DNA from: Anaerolineae bacterium
GTDB taxonomy: Bacteria > Chloroflexota > Anaerolineae > JAFGEY01
Direction: 5' to 3'
DNA: 17,751 bases
Assembly (NCBI GenBank): GCA_016929205.1
Contig: JAFGJF010000015.1
Coordinates: 1 to 17,751 of the forward strand
Shown here: piece by piece, positions 1 to 7,614 of the stretch
Layout: the number at the start of each line of letters is the position of its first letter
Numbering within the stretch: the first letter of the stretch is position 1
The notes under the pieces: model-generated
The model's input: the letters and a program-made list of their open reading frames with translations, nothing else
What the model was told of the DNA's origin: nothing
The model's database searches: none
Program-made: the position numbers and the translations under genes

Positions 1-399
1 GGCCAGGGCCAGGAAAAAGACGCGATGCCCGGCCACGATCTGTTCCAGCTTCCAGCACGTTTCGATCGCCGTCGTACCCAGCCCGTACTGCCGTTTTTTA
101 TCCTTCCAACGCTCCCAGTCACGGCCCGGCCGCAGCACAGGCCGCAGACCGGCCAACACGTCCTCGTCGTCAGGCAAGTCGATCACCTGGAGGAAATCGA
201 CAATATCGCCGTTCAAGATAAACTGCCACTTGCCGCCCTGTGCTACGTGGTGGGACACGAGACTGAAAAACGCCTCGTCGCAGAAAAAGTCCTCCAAATC
301 GGAAAACTGTCCGCCACGCGCCTCGCTGGCTTGCGGCGCATAATACCCTCCACTGAGGTGCAAATCGCTGACGATGAGCAGGTTGGGTGTTTTGGCCAT
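1..399 (-). CDS. Metallophosphoesterase, N-terminal part (cut by window edge)
   Basis: The first 133 codons of a calcineurin-like metallophosphoesterase can be read; the frame is still open at base 1, so the C-terminal part is outside the window. The N-terminus carries LLIVSDLHL, which gives the D12-x-H14 metal-binding motif, and NGDIVDF (residues 63-69) supplies the second GDxxD motif with D65 and D68. The GNHD and later His motifs would lie beyond the edge. The family binds two metal ions and hydrolyses phosphoesters; the substrate cannot be inferred here. The ATG at 399-397 is preceded by AGAAGGA five bases upstream, which fixes the start. A strong promoter lies just upstream (444-472), so the gene is transcribed separately from topA. 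There is no signal peptide, so the enzyme is probably cytoplasmic. Confidence 0.85.
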   Translation of the reverse strand, partial: MAKTPNLLIVSDLHLSGGYYAPQASEARGGQFSDLEDFFCDEAFFSLVSHHVAQGGKWQFILNGDIVDFLQVIDLPDDEDVLAGLRPVLRPGRDWERWKDKKRQYGLGTTAIETCWKLEQIVAGHRVFFLALA

Positions 400-443
400 G
401 TATTCCTTCTACTTCGAGCACAAACAAACTATCTCTCGATGTC

Positions 444-472
444 ATTATAGATGAGCCGGGCTATCTCGTCAA
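444..472 (-). promoter_or_regulatory. Sigma-70-type promoter of the metallophosphoesterase gene
   Basis: Read on the minus strand, TTGACG (472-467) and TATAAT (449-444) are separated by exactly 17 bases. The -10 is a perfect consensus and the -35 matches five of six. The predicted transcript start is near 437, leaving a leader of about 38 bases before the ATG at 399. This is seen directly in the sequence; activity is inferred. Confidence 0.8.
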
Positions 473-507
473 GGCGCTGTCTTGGCGCGTCCGCAGCTTG
501 ACATCGG

Positions 508-591
508 GTGGAAGAGCGTTATACTTGGGATAAGGACGTAAACACGGCATTGGTGTTTCTACGGGCACGATACTATGCGCCCGCGATCGGC
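508..591 (+). pseudogene. Remnant resembling the Rhs/YD-repeat core domain
   Basis: In the plus-strand frame starting at 508 the translation contains LVFLRARYYAPAIG. This closely resembles the conserved core found near the C-terminal end of Rhs/YD-repeat proteins, usually L-x-Y/F-L-R-A-R-Y-Y-x-P-x-x-G-R-F. The similarity stops after AIG (about 591), where the expected R-F and D-P residues are missing. A stop codon at 499-501 closes the frame upstream. There is no ribosome binding site and no room for the rest of an Rhs protein, so this looks like a fragment left by a rearrangement. The frame stays open to 741 but then runs antisense to the next elements, so I do not regard it as coding. Chance similarity over about 14 residues is possible but unlikely given the exact RARYY core. 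Confidence 0.5.
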
Positions 592-642
592 GGCCTGGGC
601 AATCTGTTCAACTTGAGATGGGTCGGCTTCATGGTGAGACAT
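559..642 (-). pseudogene. Truncated 5' end of an unidentified gene (27 codons)
   Basis: An ATG at 642-640 follows GGAGGAAG with good spacing and opens a frame beginning MSHHEADPSQVEQIAQ; it stops at TAG 561-559. I do not recognise the protein. A strong ribosome binding site and an upstream TATAAT (668-663) suggest a real start, but 27 residues is short. The end of this frame overlaps the Rhs-like remnant on the opposite strand. The simplest reading is that only about the first 20 codons survive and the downstream part was replaced by foreign DNA. A frameshift at about 575-585 would instead continue into an open frame containing VPVETPMP, so a broken longer gene is the alternative. It might also be a genuine small protein. 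Confidence 0.4.
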
Positions 643-662
643 TGTCTTCCTCCTGGCCCTCT

Positions 663-689
663 ATTATACTCGATTTTCGACCGATCGGT
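663..689 (-). promoter_or_regulatory. Possible promoter -10 with an overlapping palindromic operator
   Basis: On the minus strand, TATAAT lies at 668-663, about 20 bases before the ribosome binding site of the truncated frame at 642. No recognisable -35 lies 16-19 bases upstream. A perfect 10-base palindrome, ACCGATCGGT (680-689), sits in the spacer/-35 region, where a repressor or activator could bind. Because the -35 is poor, an activator-dependent promoter is possible. Only the two short motifs are seen; their function is inferred. Confidence 0.35.
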
Positions 690-721
690 TGTCTCACTTG
701 TTATGGCACAGAGGGCCGATG

Positions 722-2851
722 CTAACCATCACCCGGAATGACGGCTGCTTCTGTCGGCATTTTTTCTGTGTGCCGGCATTGGGGAAAGTTGCTGCAGCCG
801 ATAAACTCGCCCCGTTTTCCCTGGCGGATCACCAGTTCGCCGCCGCACTTGGGGCAGGTTTTGCCCGCCGGTCCGGATGGCTTGCGGCGCGTTTTTTGGA
901 CATATTTGCACTGTGGATAGTTGCCGCAGCCGACGAAATACCCTCGCTTGCCCTTGCGCCGCACCAGTTCGCCGCCACACTCGGGACATTTTTGCCCGGT
1001 AGGCTGCGGTTTCTCTTTCTCGATCGTCACCCTGGGCATACCGGCCTGGGCTTTGTCCAGTGCCGGGCGCAGATCCTGCCAGAATTTCTCCAATGTGGGC
1101 ACCCACGGCGTGCGCTCGTTGGCGATCTCGTCCAGTTGATCCTCCATCTGCGCCGTAAAGCCATAGTCGAACAGGTCGACGAATGCCGCAACCAGCATGT
1201 CACACACCACAAACCCCAATTCGTCTGGGATCAGCACGCGGCCTTCGCGCCGCACGTAGCCGCGATCCTTGATGATGGCGACCATGGTCGCAAAGGTCGA
1301 GGGCCGGCCGATCCCCCTGCGCTCCAGTTCCTTGATCAACGACGCTTCGGTGTAGCGGGGAGGCGGTTTCGTCCAATGCTGCTCTGGAATCAACTCCAGC
1401 AGGTCGAGCCATTCGCCTTCTTGTAATGGTGGCAGAGCCTGGTCTTGCTCCTGTTCTTCTCCTACGTCCTTGTGTTCCTGATAGACCTTGAGAAATCCTT
1501 CAAAGATACACACCCGTCCTTGCGCGCGAAATAAAAAGGGAAGTGGATTTTCTCTGCTTTCGATCGTCGTTGGAATCAGCGCCGTCGTGACGTCGTAAAT
1601 CGCCGCTTTCATCTGGCTGGCGATAAAGCGCCGCCAGATCAATTCATAGAGCTTGTATTGTTTTTCATCCAGGTCGGGTTTGACCATTTTCGGCGTGCGG
1701 TGGGGATCGGTGGGCCGGATGGCTTCGTGTGCCTCTTGGGCCGATTTGACGCGGGTTTTATAGGTGGGTGGTTTGTTGGGCAGATAAGCTTCACCCCAAT
1801 ACTTGGCAACGACCTCCCGCGCCGCCTGCTGCGCTTCGGGCGCGACATAGGTCGAATCGGTGCGCATGTACGTTATCAGCCCGACCCGGCCCTCTTGTTC
1901 CAGTTTGATGCCCTCGTACAATTGTTGTGCGATCTGCATCGTCAATTTGGGGGCAAAGCCCAAGGCCTTGGACGCGGACTGCTGCATTGTACTGGTGGTA
2001 AACGGCGGCCATGGATGGCGTGGCTTGCGCTGCGTTTCAAGCTCGTCGACCCAATAGAGCGCATTTTCCAGCGCGTCGACGATGGCCTGGGCGTTGTCTC
2101 GATTCTTGAGGTCCGGCCTGATCCAGGTGGGTTCTTGCCCGTTCCCCTTGTCCTCTCGAATGCCCCACAGTTGGGCCAAAAATGGAACCGGTTCCTGGGG
2201 AGGAACCAGCCCGAGCGGATTGGTCTCGTCCCTCATCTTTTGCTGGAGCAGGGCCTCAATGCTCCAGTATTCCACGGGTACAAACGCCTGTATCTCTCGC
2301 TCGCGATCTACGACAAGCCGCAAGGCGACGGTCTGCACCCGTCCGGCAGACAATCCTCGCACGCCTTTGATGTGCTGCCACAGCAAAGGGCTGATGCTAT
2401 ATCCTACCAACCGGTCGAGTATACGGCGCGTTTGCTGGGCATTGACCAGGGCCATATCGAGCGCCCTGGCCTGTTTGAATGCGCCAAGGATGGCAGCACG
2501 CGTGATCTCGTGAAAGGTGATACGATAAACGGGCGTGTCTTTGGGCAGCGACTGACGCAGCACCTGAAGCACGTGCCAGGCGATGGCCTCGCCTTCGCGA
2601 TCCAGATCGGTTGCCAGGTAGACGGCGTCCGTGTCCTTGGCTTCCTTTTTCAGGCGATCAATCGTCTTTTTCTTGCCCGAGGCCAAGACATAGTGCGGGC
2701 GGAACCGTGCCTCCACGTCAATGCCCAGCGTCTTGCGTGGCAGGTCACGCACATGTCCCATCGACGCGACCACGCGATATTCACGGCCCAGGATATCGCC
2801 AATTGTTCTGGCTTTGGACGGCGATTCGACGATGACGAGGGATTTGCCCAC
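722..2851 (-). CDS. topA: DNA topoisomerase I (type IA)
   Basis: This 709-residue enzyme relaxes negative supercoils by transient cleavage of one strand. The N-terminal TOPRIM domain starts LVIVESPSKA (E9) and has TDLDREGE, giving the D82-x-D84-x-E86 metal triad. The catalytic tyrosine is Y328 in GLITYMRTDS, with R330 beside it. SAGRVQTVALRLV (168-180) and RGIGRPSTFA (512-521) are also typical. The C-terminus holds two four-cysteine zinc ribbons (C622, C625, C641, C647 and C666, C669, C686, C692). The start is GTG at 2851, preceded by GAGG eight to nine bases upstream. It is the last gene of an apparent three-gene operon, 42 bases after the GerW-like gene. All key residues are present, so it should be active. 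Confidence 0.97.
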   Translation of the reverse strand: MGKSLVIVESPSKARTIGDILGREYRVVASMGHVRDLPRKTLGIDVEARFRPHYVLASGKKKTIDRLKKEAKDTDAVYLATDLDREGEAIAWHVLQVLRQSLPKDTPVYRITFHEITRAAILGAFKQARALDMALVNAQQTRRILDRLVGYSISPLLWQHIKGVRGLSAGRVQTVALRLVVDREREIQAFVPVEYWSIEALLQQKMRDETNPLGLVPPQEPVPFLAQLWGIREDKGNGQEPTWIRPDLKNRDNAQAIVDALENALYWVDELETQRKPRHPWPPFTTSTMQQSASKALGFAPKLTMQIAQQLYEGIKLEQEGRVGLITYMRTDSTYVAPEAQQAAREVVAKYWGEAYLPNKPPTYKTRVKSAQEAHEAIRPTDPHRTPKMVKPDLDEKQYKLYELIWRRFIASQMKAAIYDVTTALIPTTIESRENPLPFLFRAQGRVCIFEGFLKVYQEHKDVGEEQEQDQALPPLQEGEWLDLLELIPEQHWTKPPPRYTEASLIKELERRGIGRPSTFATMVAIIKDRGYVRREGRVLIPDELGFVVCDMLVAAFVDLFDYGFTAQMEDQLDEIANERTPWVPTLEKFWQDLRPALDKAQAGMPRVTIEKEKPQPTGQKCPECGGELVRRKGKRGYFVGCGNYPQCKYVQKTRRKPSGPAGKTCPKCGGELVIRQGKRGEFIGCSNFPQCRHTEKMPTEAAVIPGDG

Positions 2852-2893
2852 GATTTTTCCTCAAAAGCAAGGGACTTGTGTGGTACGGTTTGG

Positions 2894-3271
2894 CTATTGC
2901 TCGCCAAAGATCGCTCGAAGTGTGGCCATCAGCCAGAAAATGCACCAAGCGACCATGGCAATGGCAGCGAGCGTGATCTTGGATTCATCTACGATCGGTT
3001 TGACGATCGTTTCTTCCTTTGAGATTTCGATAATGGCGATCGGACGTGCATTGGCGCCTCCGCCCCCGCCGCCCCCTTCGCCTTCTCCGACCGGCGCTTC
3101 CTCTGTTTCTGGCGTGGTGCCTTGCCCGAACCCGAGCCCGAATCCCAAGCCAACTTCGGCAACGGGAATGATGATCTTACCTTCCGCCTCTTGCGGCTCG
3201 CCAAATGCTTTACCGACCGACGCAGTATCGCGCAAGTTATCAATCGACGCAAACATCTTTTCCAAAGACAT
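2894..3271 (-). CDS. GerW/YtfJ-like protein with C-terminal membrane anchor
   Basis: This 125-residue protein has the hallmarks of the GerW/YtfJ family (Spore_YtfJ). A segment with GKIIIPVAEVGLGFGLGFG (31-49) is followed by an acidic and glycine-rich stretch with seven consecutive Gly (about 66-72) and a hydrophobic ARPIAIIEI strand (75-83). Residues about 99-121 form one hydrophobic helix followed by a short tail, so the protein is probably anchored by its C-terminus. Family members were first described in Bacillus spore germination, but homologues occur in many non-sporulating bacteria with unknown roles; nothing here shows sporulation. The ATG is preceded by AAGGAGG seven to eight bases upstream. 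It sits between a similar small anchored protein and topA on one strand, suggesting co-transcription. Confidence 0.8.
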   Translation of the reverse strand: MSLEKMFASIDNLRDTASVGKAFGEPQEAEGKIIIPVAEVGLGFGLGFGQGTTPETEEAPVGEGEGGGGGGGANARPIAIIEISKEETIVKPIVDESKITLAAIAMVAWCIFWLMATLRAIFGEQ

Positions 3272-3300
3272 ACACCCACCCTCCTTGTTGAAAATGGCGA

Positions 3301-3633
3301 CTAGGTCCGTCTGACATAGCCGATCAGGATAAATATCATCGATACAACAGCAACCATCACAGATAAAATGGCCATTTTTCGCAGCGTCTCGCCGGTTACA
3401 TCGGGGATCGGAATCTTGAATGTCTCACCATTTCGCTCCTCGATGATGTGCAACGGCTTGACCTGGGCAAACGCCCAACCCAATCCCTCTACCCGGCGTT
3501 CGCGGACAGTGCCCTCGTGACCACCACCGGAAGTGACTCTTGCAACCGGGGTCATCGTCCGTCCGTATAGTGTTATGGGCTCTCCGCGGATCATGCTAAC
3601 GCGAACAGGCTTGCCTTGGTTAGGGTGAGGCAT
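3301..3633 (-). CDS. Small C-terminally anchored protein, possible divergent GerW-like paralogue
   Basis: This 110-residue protein is not recognised with certainty. Its layout mirrors the next gene in the operon. A strand with TLYGRTMTPVARV (21-33) leads into a Gly-rich turn (SGGG, 35-38), then a strand FAQVKPLHIIEE (55-66), a linker, and one C-terminal hydrophobic helix (about 86-106) ending in basic residues (YVRRT). The order of conserved-looking strand, glycines, P-x-x-I-I strand and terminal anchor suggests a divergent relative of the GerW/YtfJ fold, but this rests on pattern only. The ATG at 3633 has AAAGGAG seven to eight bases upstream. It is the first gene after a strong promoter (3693-3721), and 29 bases separate it from the GerW-like gene. 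Confidence 0.75.
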   Translation of the reverse strand: MPHPNQGKPVRVSMIRGEPITLYGRTMTPVARVTSGGGHEGTVRERRVEGLGWAFAQVKPLHIIEERNGETFKIPIPDVTGETLRKMAILSVMVAVVSMIFILIGYVRRT

Positions 3634-3692
3634 TGTGTGCTCCTTTCCTGGCGCTCAAGATTCTTTTTGTGCAAGGTGAACTCAACTACTTG

Positions 3693-3721
3693 ATTATACA
3701 CCCTCCATATCGGCTCGTCAA
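3693..3721 (-). promoter_or_regulatory. Promoter of the hypothetical-gerW-topA operon
   Basis: On the minus strand TTGACG (3721-3716) and TATAAT (3698-3693) have a 17-base spacer, identical in design to the promoter at 444-472. Transcription should start near 3686, giving a leader of about 53 bases. It is divergent from the promoter at 3746-3774, with only 24 bases between the two -35 boxes, so the two could influence each other. Confidence 0.8.
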
Positions 3722-3745
3722 TGTCCGGTGGTCCATCCCTACTCA

Positions 3746-3774
3746 TTGACAGTCTATCATGCGTAGGGTATAAT
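3746..3774 (+). promoter_or_regulatory. Perfect-consensus promoter of the GH38/57-like-DUF4230 operon
   Basis: TTGACA (3746-3751) and TATAAT (3769-3774) are separated by exactly 17 bases, a full match to the sigma-70 consensus. The predicted transcript start is near 3781. This rules out the in-frame ATG at 3773, which lies inside the -10 box, and supports the ATG at 3827 as the start of the downstream gene. Confidence 0.85.
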
Positions 3775-3826
3775 GCACTTACCCAGGCAGTCAGACGAGT
3801 ACTTTTTGACGAAAGGATCCATCATC

Positions 3827-6805
3827 ATGCTGCAAGAATGGCTGGGAAGAGATCAAACAATCGACCTTGGGCAGTGGGCAATGTGTCTGGGGTTGCGTAA
3901 AGCCTATCTTGACACGTTGCCCAACCGGCGATGGGCCGGCCACCTGGTCACGCTGGATGAGCGGCAAAAACCACAAGAACTGCTGCGCATCACCCTGGAC
4001 GAGGGCAAGATCCGTCTCCGATTTTTGTCGCCCGACCTGCTCAATATTTCTGGCACACCAACAGATGATATTGTGTCGCTGGCTGCGCGCGTTGCTGCCG
4101 CTTCTCCGGCCGATCCACCTTCTCTGTTTACGATCTTGATGGACGGTAGGGCGCTTGGCGATCTACTGATCGCCGCCACAGCCGAGCCGGAGCGCGCCAA
4201 AATCTTTTACGCGCGGCTGGCGGCCGGATACGGGCGACATTGGGGCGTGCATGCGATCACGGAAATCGGACGCAGCTTGGTCACAAATATATTGCGCAAG
4301 GAACTCGTTGAGCAGTTGGCCACCTGGTCGGGGCAAAACGAAACAAGAACACTTGTTTTTCACCGCGAGGGGGCGCCGGCAACGCGAGGGGGCGTGGTGC
4401 TGGCGAAAAGACAATTTCGGATGTTGGCACCGGAGGAACTGATCAGTGTGCCAGGAGCAATTTGGATAGATGAGCGGTTCGTTGGCGATAGCATCGACTT
4501 GCTTGACCGTATGCTCAAAAAACCACCCAAAAACCCATTGGCTATCTATTCCGAGTTGAATGCGCTGCTGAAACGCAATTATTTACAGCTTGCTGACAAA
4601 AAGTCGATTCCACTGATGCGCATCTTGCCCGACTTGTTCAAAGCGACGTGGTTCAAATCCAAAGCGCCCGCTGCACCTGGAGCGCCTCCCATCCCGACAG
4701 GTTCTGAAAAGCTGACATTGGCACTCTATTTTCAGCCAAGTAGCGCGACCACAGCAGCTGAGGCCGCGCAGTTGTATGGCCCGTTGATCGAGATGCTGCT
4801 GCGCTATCCGCAGGTGAAAGCCACGGTCGGTTGGACGGAACAGGCGCTGAACGAGTCGGCATCAACTTGGCCTGATGTATTGCACAGCTATAGCGCCGGT
4901 GTCAAGAATGGCCAATTTGAAACAACGTGTGTGCTTGATGCGCTGCCATTCCCGATGCTGCCGCTGCGCGATCTCGTTCGCACCCAGATTCAGAGCTGGG
5001 AATCTACGGCCGCCAGGGTGGCACAATTGTGGGCCAAAGGGTTTGTTCCCACGACAGGAAACTTGAGTCCAGGATGGGGAGATGCACTTTCCGGGTCAGA
5101 ATACCAGTATATTGCGCTCCCTGAAAGCTTGATACGGCGAGCCAATATCAAATTTGATCCAACTCGGCCGATTTCTATTGAAGGGTGGCCGGTCGTAGGA
5201 TTCCACCGCGAGTCTAGCCGGCTATTGCGCCTGGGGGTGGACGACGACGTACTGGGCGAATACATCCAATACCTGGCTGCTGACTATGAAGGCAAGACGC
5301 TGCCGGTGGCCATTGAATGGGACACATTTTCCGATCTGTCCCGGCTTGAACGGTTCCTAAAACTTGCCCAGGCTCAAGGCTGCACCTTTGTTGTTCTTTC
5401 CGAACTGGCAAGCGCGCATGCGCAAGGTACGGCAAACAGTTCTCCTGACTTTGCGGGTTTGGAAAAGATGACAAGCACAGAGCCAGGCCGGCAACTCAAT
5501 GCGGCGTTCGCCAAAGCATGGGATCGTTGGCTAGCCACGCGAACGCTCGGTGAACGCATTCAGGCAAAAGACAAAAAGGGCGCCTTGCAGGATGCCCAAC
5601 ACCTGATTTCAAGTATTGCCTGTGGACATTCGTACCGTGCACGCCCTCGGGCCGGCGTGGAATCGGGGATGATGGATACGGCTTTGGCGAATGCAGAACT
5701 GGTTATCTCCAGATCGCAAGATCTGGTCGATCATTGGCTTCTTCAACTCGGTCCTTTGATGACGTTGCCCGAACATGCATTGGGCGTTGTCCGTCTTTTT
5801 GAACCGTTCGATCTGGAACGAAAGGGAAACCTGTTGACCGTACGGATTACATTACCGGAAGGTATGTTGGCCACGAGTATTGCCTTTATGGACCATGGCA
5901 TGGTGATTCCCTCGCAATGGTTGGGTACGCAGAACGGCCAAGAGTGTTTTTTGCTTGTCTTGGACATGAACGCTTGTGGGTTCAAAGATCTCGTCGTTCT
6001 GCCCGATGTGCTTTCGGTGAGTCCCGAGGGGTTGGACATTACATCCAACCGGCTGTGCAACCCCTGGTTGGCAATATTGTTAGATCAAAGAGGGCAGGTG
6101 ACCTCGATCCGTTTTCAAGGTCGAGAGCATCTTTGCGGTCCCGGCAACCGGATACGGGGCTATATGTTGGGTCCGGAAAAATGGCTGCGCGCGGACCTGG
6201 TCGATGCCGAGATTGCCGTTGCCTCGCCTGGCCCAATATACGGGGAGGTGATCGTTCGCCAACGTCTAGCGGGTCATGTTGAACTTGTGCGCCATCTCTA
6301 CATCAGTTTATCGAATCCCTTGCTGGAATGTACAACCGAATTGCACTTTCCAACGCCTGTCACAATGGCAGAGAAATTGATCGTGGGCGCATTTGACCTT
6401 TTGGGAGAGCAGGCCATTTGGTCGCTGCCCCTGGAAGCCGGCAGCACTTTTTGCGAGGCGGCCCAGGCTCCGCCAGTCATTTTCTCCGCCCAAGATGCCA
6501 TTGATGTTCGTACCGGGTGGCATGGCCTTCGATATATGGCGCATCAGGCGACGACGCGCACCTACCAATACGCGGCGAAACCAGTAGCACAAGGATTGCG
6601 TTTGGGGTTAATTGCCTCAACACCAGCATTCCAGTCCAATCTGGCTCGGCTTGGCGACCATTCGGGATTGGGATTTCCGGGACACACATACCAGGGACGG
6701 TACACATATCGGTATGCTGTGCATCCCATCTCCCCGGACGTGGAAGCGCATACTGCCTTTTACAATCATCCTCTGTTGTGGTCGTTTTATCCACAGCGCC
6801 GGTGA
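3827..6805 (+). CDS. GH38/GH57-superfamily glycosidase-like protein, catalytic barrel probably degenerate
   Basis: This is a 992-residue cytoplasmic protein with no signal peptide. Residues 1 to about 285 are unrecognised. About 293-535 resembles the barrel of GH57/GH38 enzymes, but the site expected to read H-x-H-x-P is LYFQPSS (300-306), and GNLSPGWGDA (411-420) lacks the acid of the usual G-x-W-x-E motif. From 655 on it matches the alpha-mannosidase-type beta region: FEPFDLERKGN (658-668), then DQRGQVTSIRFQGREHL (753-769), and a final YQGRYTYRYAVHPI (955-968) with FYNHPL (978-983). Family enzymes cleave alpha-glycans; here a binding or regulatory role seems as likely as catalysis. The ATG at 3827 follows AAAGGA by nine bases. 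An upstream in-frame ATG at 3773 is in the promoter. It leads an operon with two DUF4230 genes, 21 bases before the first. Confidence 0.7.
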   Translation: MLQEWLGRDQTIDLGQWAMCLGLRKAYLDTLPNRRWAGHLVTLDERQKPQELLRITLDEGKIRLRFLSPDLLNISGTPTDDIVSLAARVAAASPADPPSLFTILMDGRALGDLLIAATAEPERAKIFYARLAAGYGRHWGVHAITEIGRSLVTNILRKELVEQLATWSGQNETRTLVFHREGAPATRGGVVLAKRQFRMLAPEELISVPGAIWIDERFVGDSIDLLDRMLKKPPKNPLAIYSELNALLKRNYLQLADKKSIPLMRILPDLFKATWFKSKAPAAPGAPPIPTGSEKLTLALYFQPSSATTAAEAAQLYGPLIEMLLRYPQVKATVGWTEQALNESASTWPDVLHSYSAGVKNGQFETTCVLDALPFPMLPLRDLVRTQIQSWESTAARVAQLWAKGFVPTTGNLSPGWGDALSGSEYQYIALPESLIRRANIKFDPTRPISIEGWPVVGFHRESSRLLRLGVDDDVLGEYIQYLAADYEGKTLPVAIEWDTFSDLSRLERFLKLAQAQGCTFVVLSELASAHAQGTANSSPDFAGLEKMTSTEPGRQLNAAFAKAWDRWLATRTLGERIQAKDKKGALQDAQHLISSIACGHSYRARPRAGVESGMMDTALANAELVISRSQDLVDHWLLQLGPLMTLPEHALGVVRLFEPFDLERKGNLLTVRITLPEGMLATSIAFMDHGMVIPSQWLGTQNGQECFLLVLDMNACGFKDLVVLPDVLSVSPEGLDITSNRLCNPWLAILLDQRGQVTSIRFQGREHLCGPGNRIRGYMLGPEKWLRADLVDAEIAVASPGPIYGEVIVRQRLAGHVELVRHLYISLSNPLLECTTELHFPTPVTMAEKLIVGAFDLLGEQAIWSLPLEAGSTFCEAAQAPPVIFSAQDAIDVRTGWHGLRYMAHQATTRTYQYAAKPVAQGLRLGLIASTPAFQSNLARLGDHSGLGFPGHTYQGRYTYRYAVHPISPDVEAHTAFYNHPLLWSFYPQRR

Positions 6806-6826
6806 GCATATCGAGGAGTCTCGTCT

Positions 6827-7603
6827 ATGGCTCAACTCAAGCAGTACAAATCTGTTCTTATCATCGTTGCCATCGTCATCGTGGCGCTTGGTCTGGCTAC
6901 AGTGGCAGGCATCTTGGCTTTTTCTTTGGGCCAAGATGTGTCTTCCTGGTTTGTAGAGACGTCCATTCCCACGGCGACGATGGCGTTTCCCGAACTGCGC
7001 ACATCGACGCCGACCGCTGTCGGGACAAAAACGGGTACCCCGCCGCCTACAGGCACACCGACCAAGACGCCCACGCCTACTGCCACACCAACGTTTACGC
7101 CGACGCCAACGCCGACACCGCGAGTGATCATTACCGAAGTCAAGGCATTGGGCAGGTTGGAGACGAGCAAGTACATGATGTCCACCATCATTGACTTGAA
7201 ACGCGAACCAACAAATATCTGGGAAGAGATTTTTGGCGCCGATTCGCTGCTATTACTGGCTGAGGGCGAGGTTGTTGCCGGGATCGATATGACCCAAATC
7301 ACCCAACAGGACATTGTCATACAGGGAGATGATGTCAGTATGACTTTGCCCAAACCGGAGATTCTCTACAGCAAGATCGATAACGATAGAACCTATGTCT
7401 ATGAGCGCATGACTGGCCTGTTTCTCAAACCAGATATTGAGCTTGAAGGAGAGGCTCGCCAGCTTGCCGAGCAGGCAATGGTTGACCGTGCCCTGGAAGG
7501 CGAAATCTTGGAACAAGCAGAAGCAAACGCACGAATGCAGATCGAGGCCTTTTTGCGTGCGCTGGGTTTTACTGACATCGTGATCGTCGTCCGTGGAGAG
7601 TAA
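6827..7603 (+). CDS. Membrane-anchored DUF4230 protein with Thr/Pro linker (copy 1)
   Basis: The protein has 258 residues. A hydrophobic helix at about 9-33 anchors it, and residues about 48-98 form a Thr/Pro-rich linker with TPTPTATPTF (81-90), a composition common in surface proteins of Chloroflexota. The rest matches the DUF4230 pattern: an amphipathic N-terminal part, EGEVVAGIDM (146-155), MTLPKPEIL (172-180), an ID-NDRTYVYE strand, and a long C-terminal helix with EQAEANA leading to LGFTDIVIVV. The domain should lie outside the membrane. Its biochemical role is unknown; I do not assign one. The start ATG has GAGGAG eight bases upstream. It follows the GH38/57-like gene by 21 bases and precedes its paralogue by 11 bases, so the three form one operon. 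Confidence 0.85.
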   Translation: MAQLKQYKSVLIIVAIVIVALGLATVAGILAFSLGQDVSSWFVETSIPTATMAFPELRTSTPTAVGTKTGTPPPTGTPTKTPTPTATPTFTPTPTPTPRVIITEVKALGRLETSKYMMSTIIDLKREPTNIWEEIFGADSLLLLAEGEVVAGIDMTQITQQDIVIQGDDVSMTLPKPEILYSKIDNDRTYVYERMTGLFLKPDIELEGEARQLAEQAMVDRALEGEILEQAEANARMQIEAFLRALGFTDIVIVVRGE

Positions 7604-7614
7604 AGGAGGATATT

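Noticed and set aside
25..450. Plus-strand frame opposite the metallophosphoesterase
   Set aside because: The minus strand has the D-x-H and GDxxD motifs, a ribosome binding site and a promoter; the plus frame has none.
1658..3022. A 454-codon open frame on the plus strand
   Set aside because: It runs antisense through topA, which has complete motifs; no family resemblance was seen in the antisense translation.
3773..3826. In-frame ATG at 3773 as the start of the 992-residue gene
   Set aside because: It lies inside the -10 box of a perfect promoter and has no ribosome binding site; the ATG at 3827 has AAAGGA upstream.
7040..7122. ACG/CC-rich repetitive stretch considered as a tandem repeat or CRISPR-like array
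   Set aside because: It encodes the Thr/Pro linker of the first DUF4230 protein and has no regular repeat-spacer structure.
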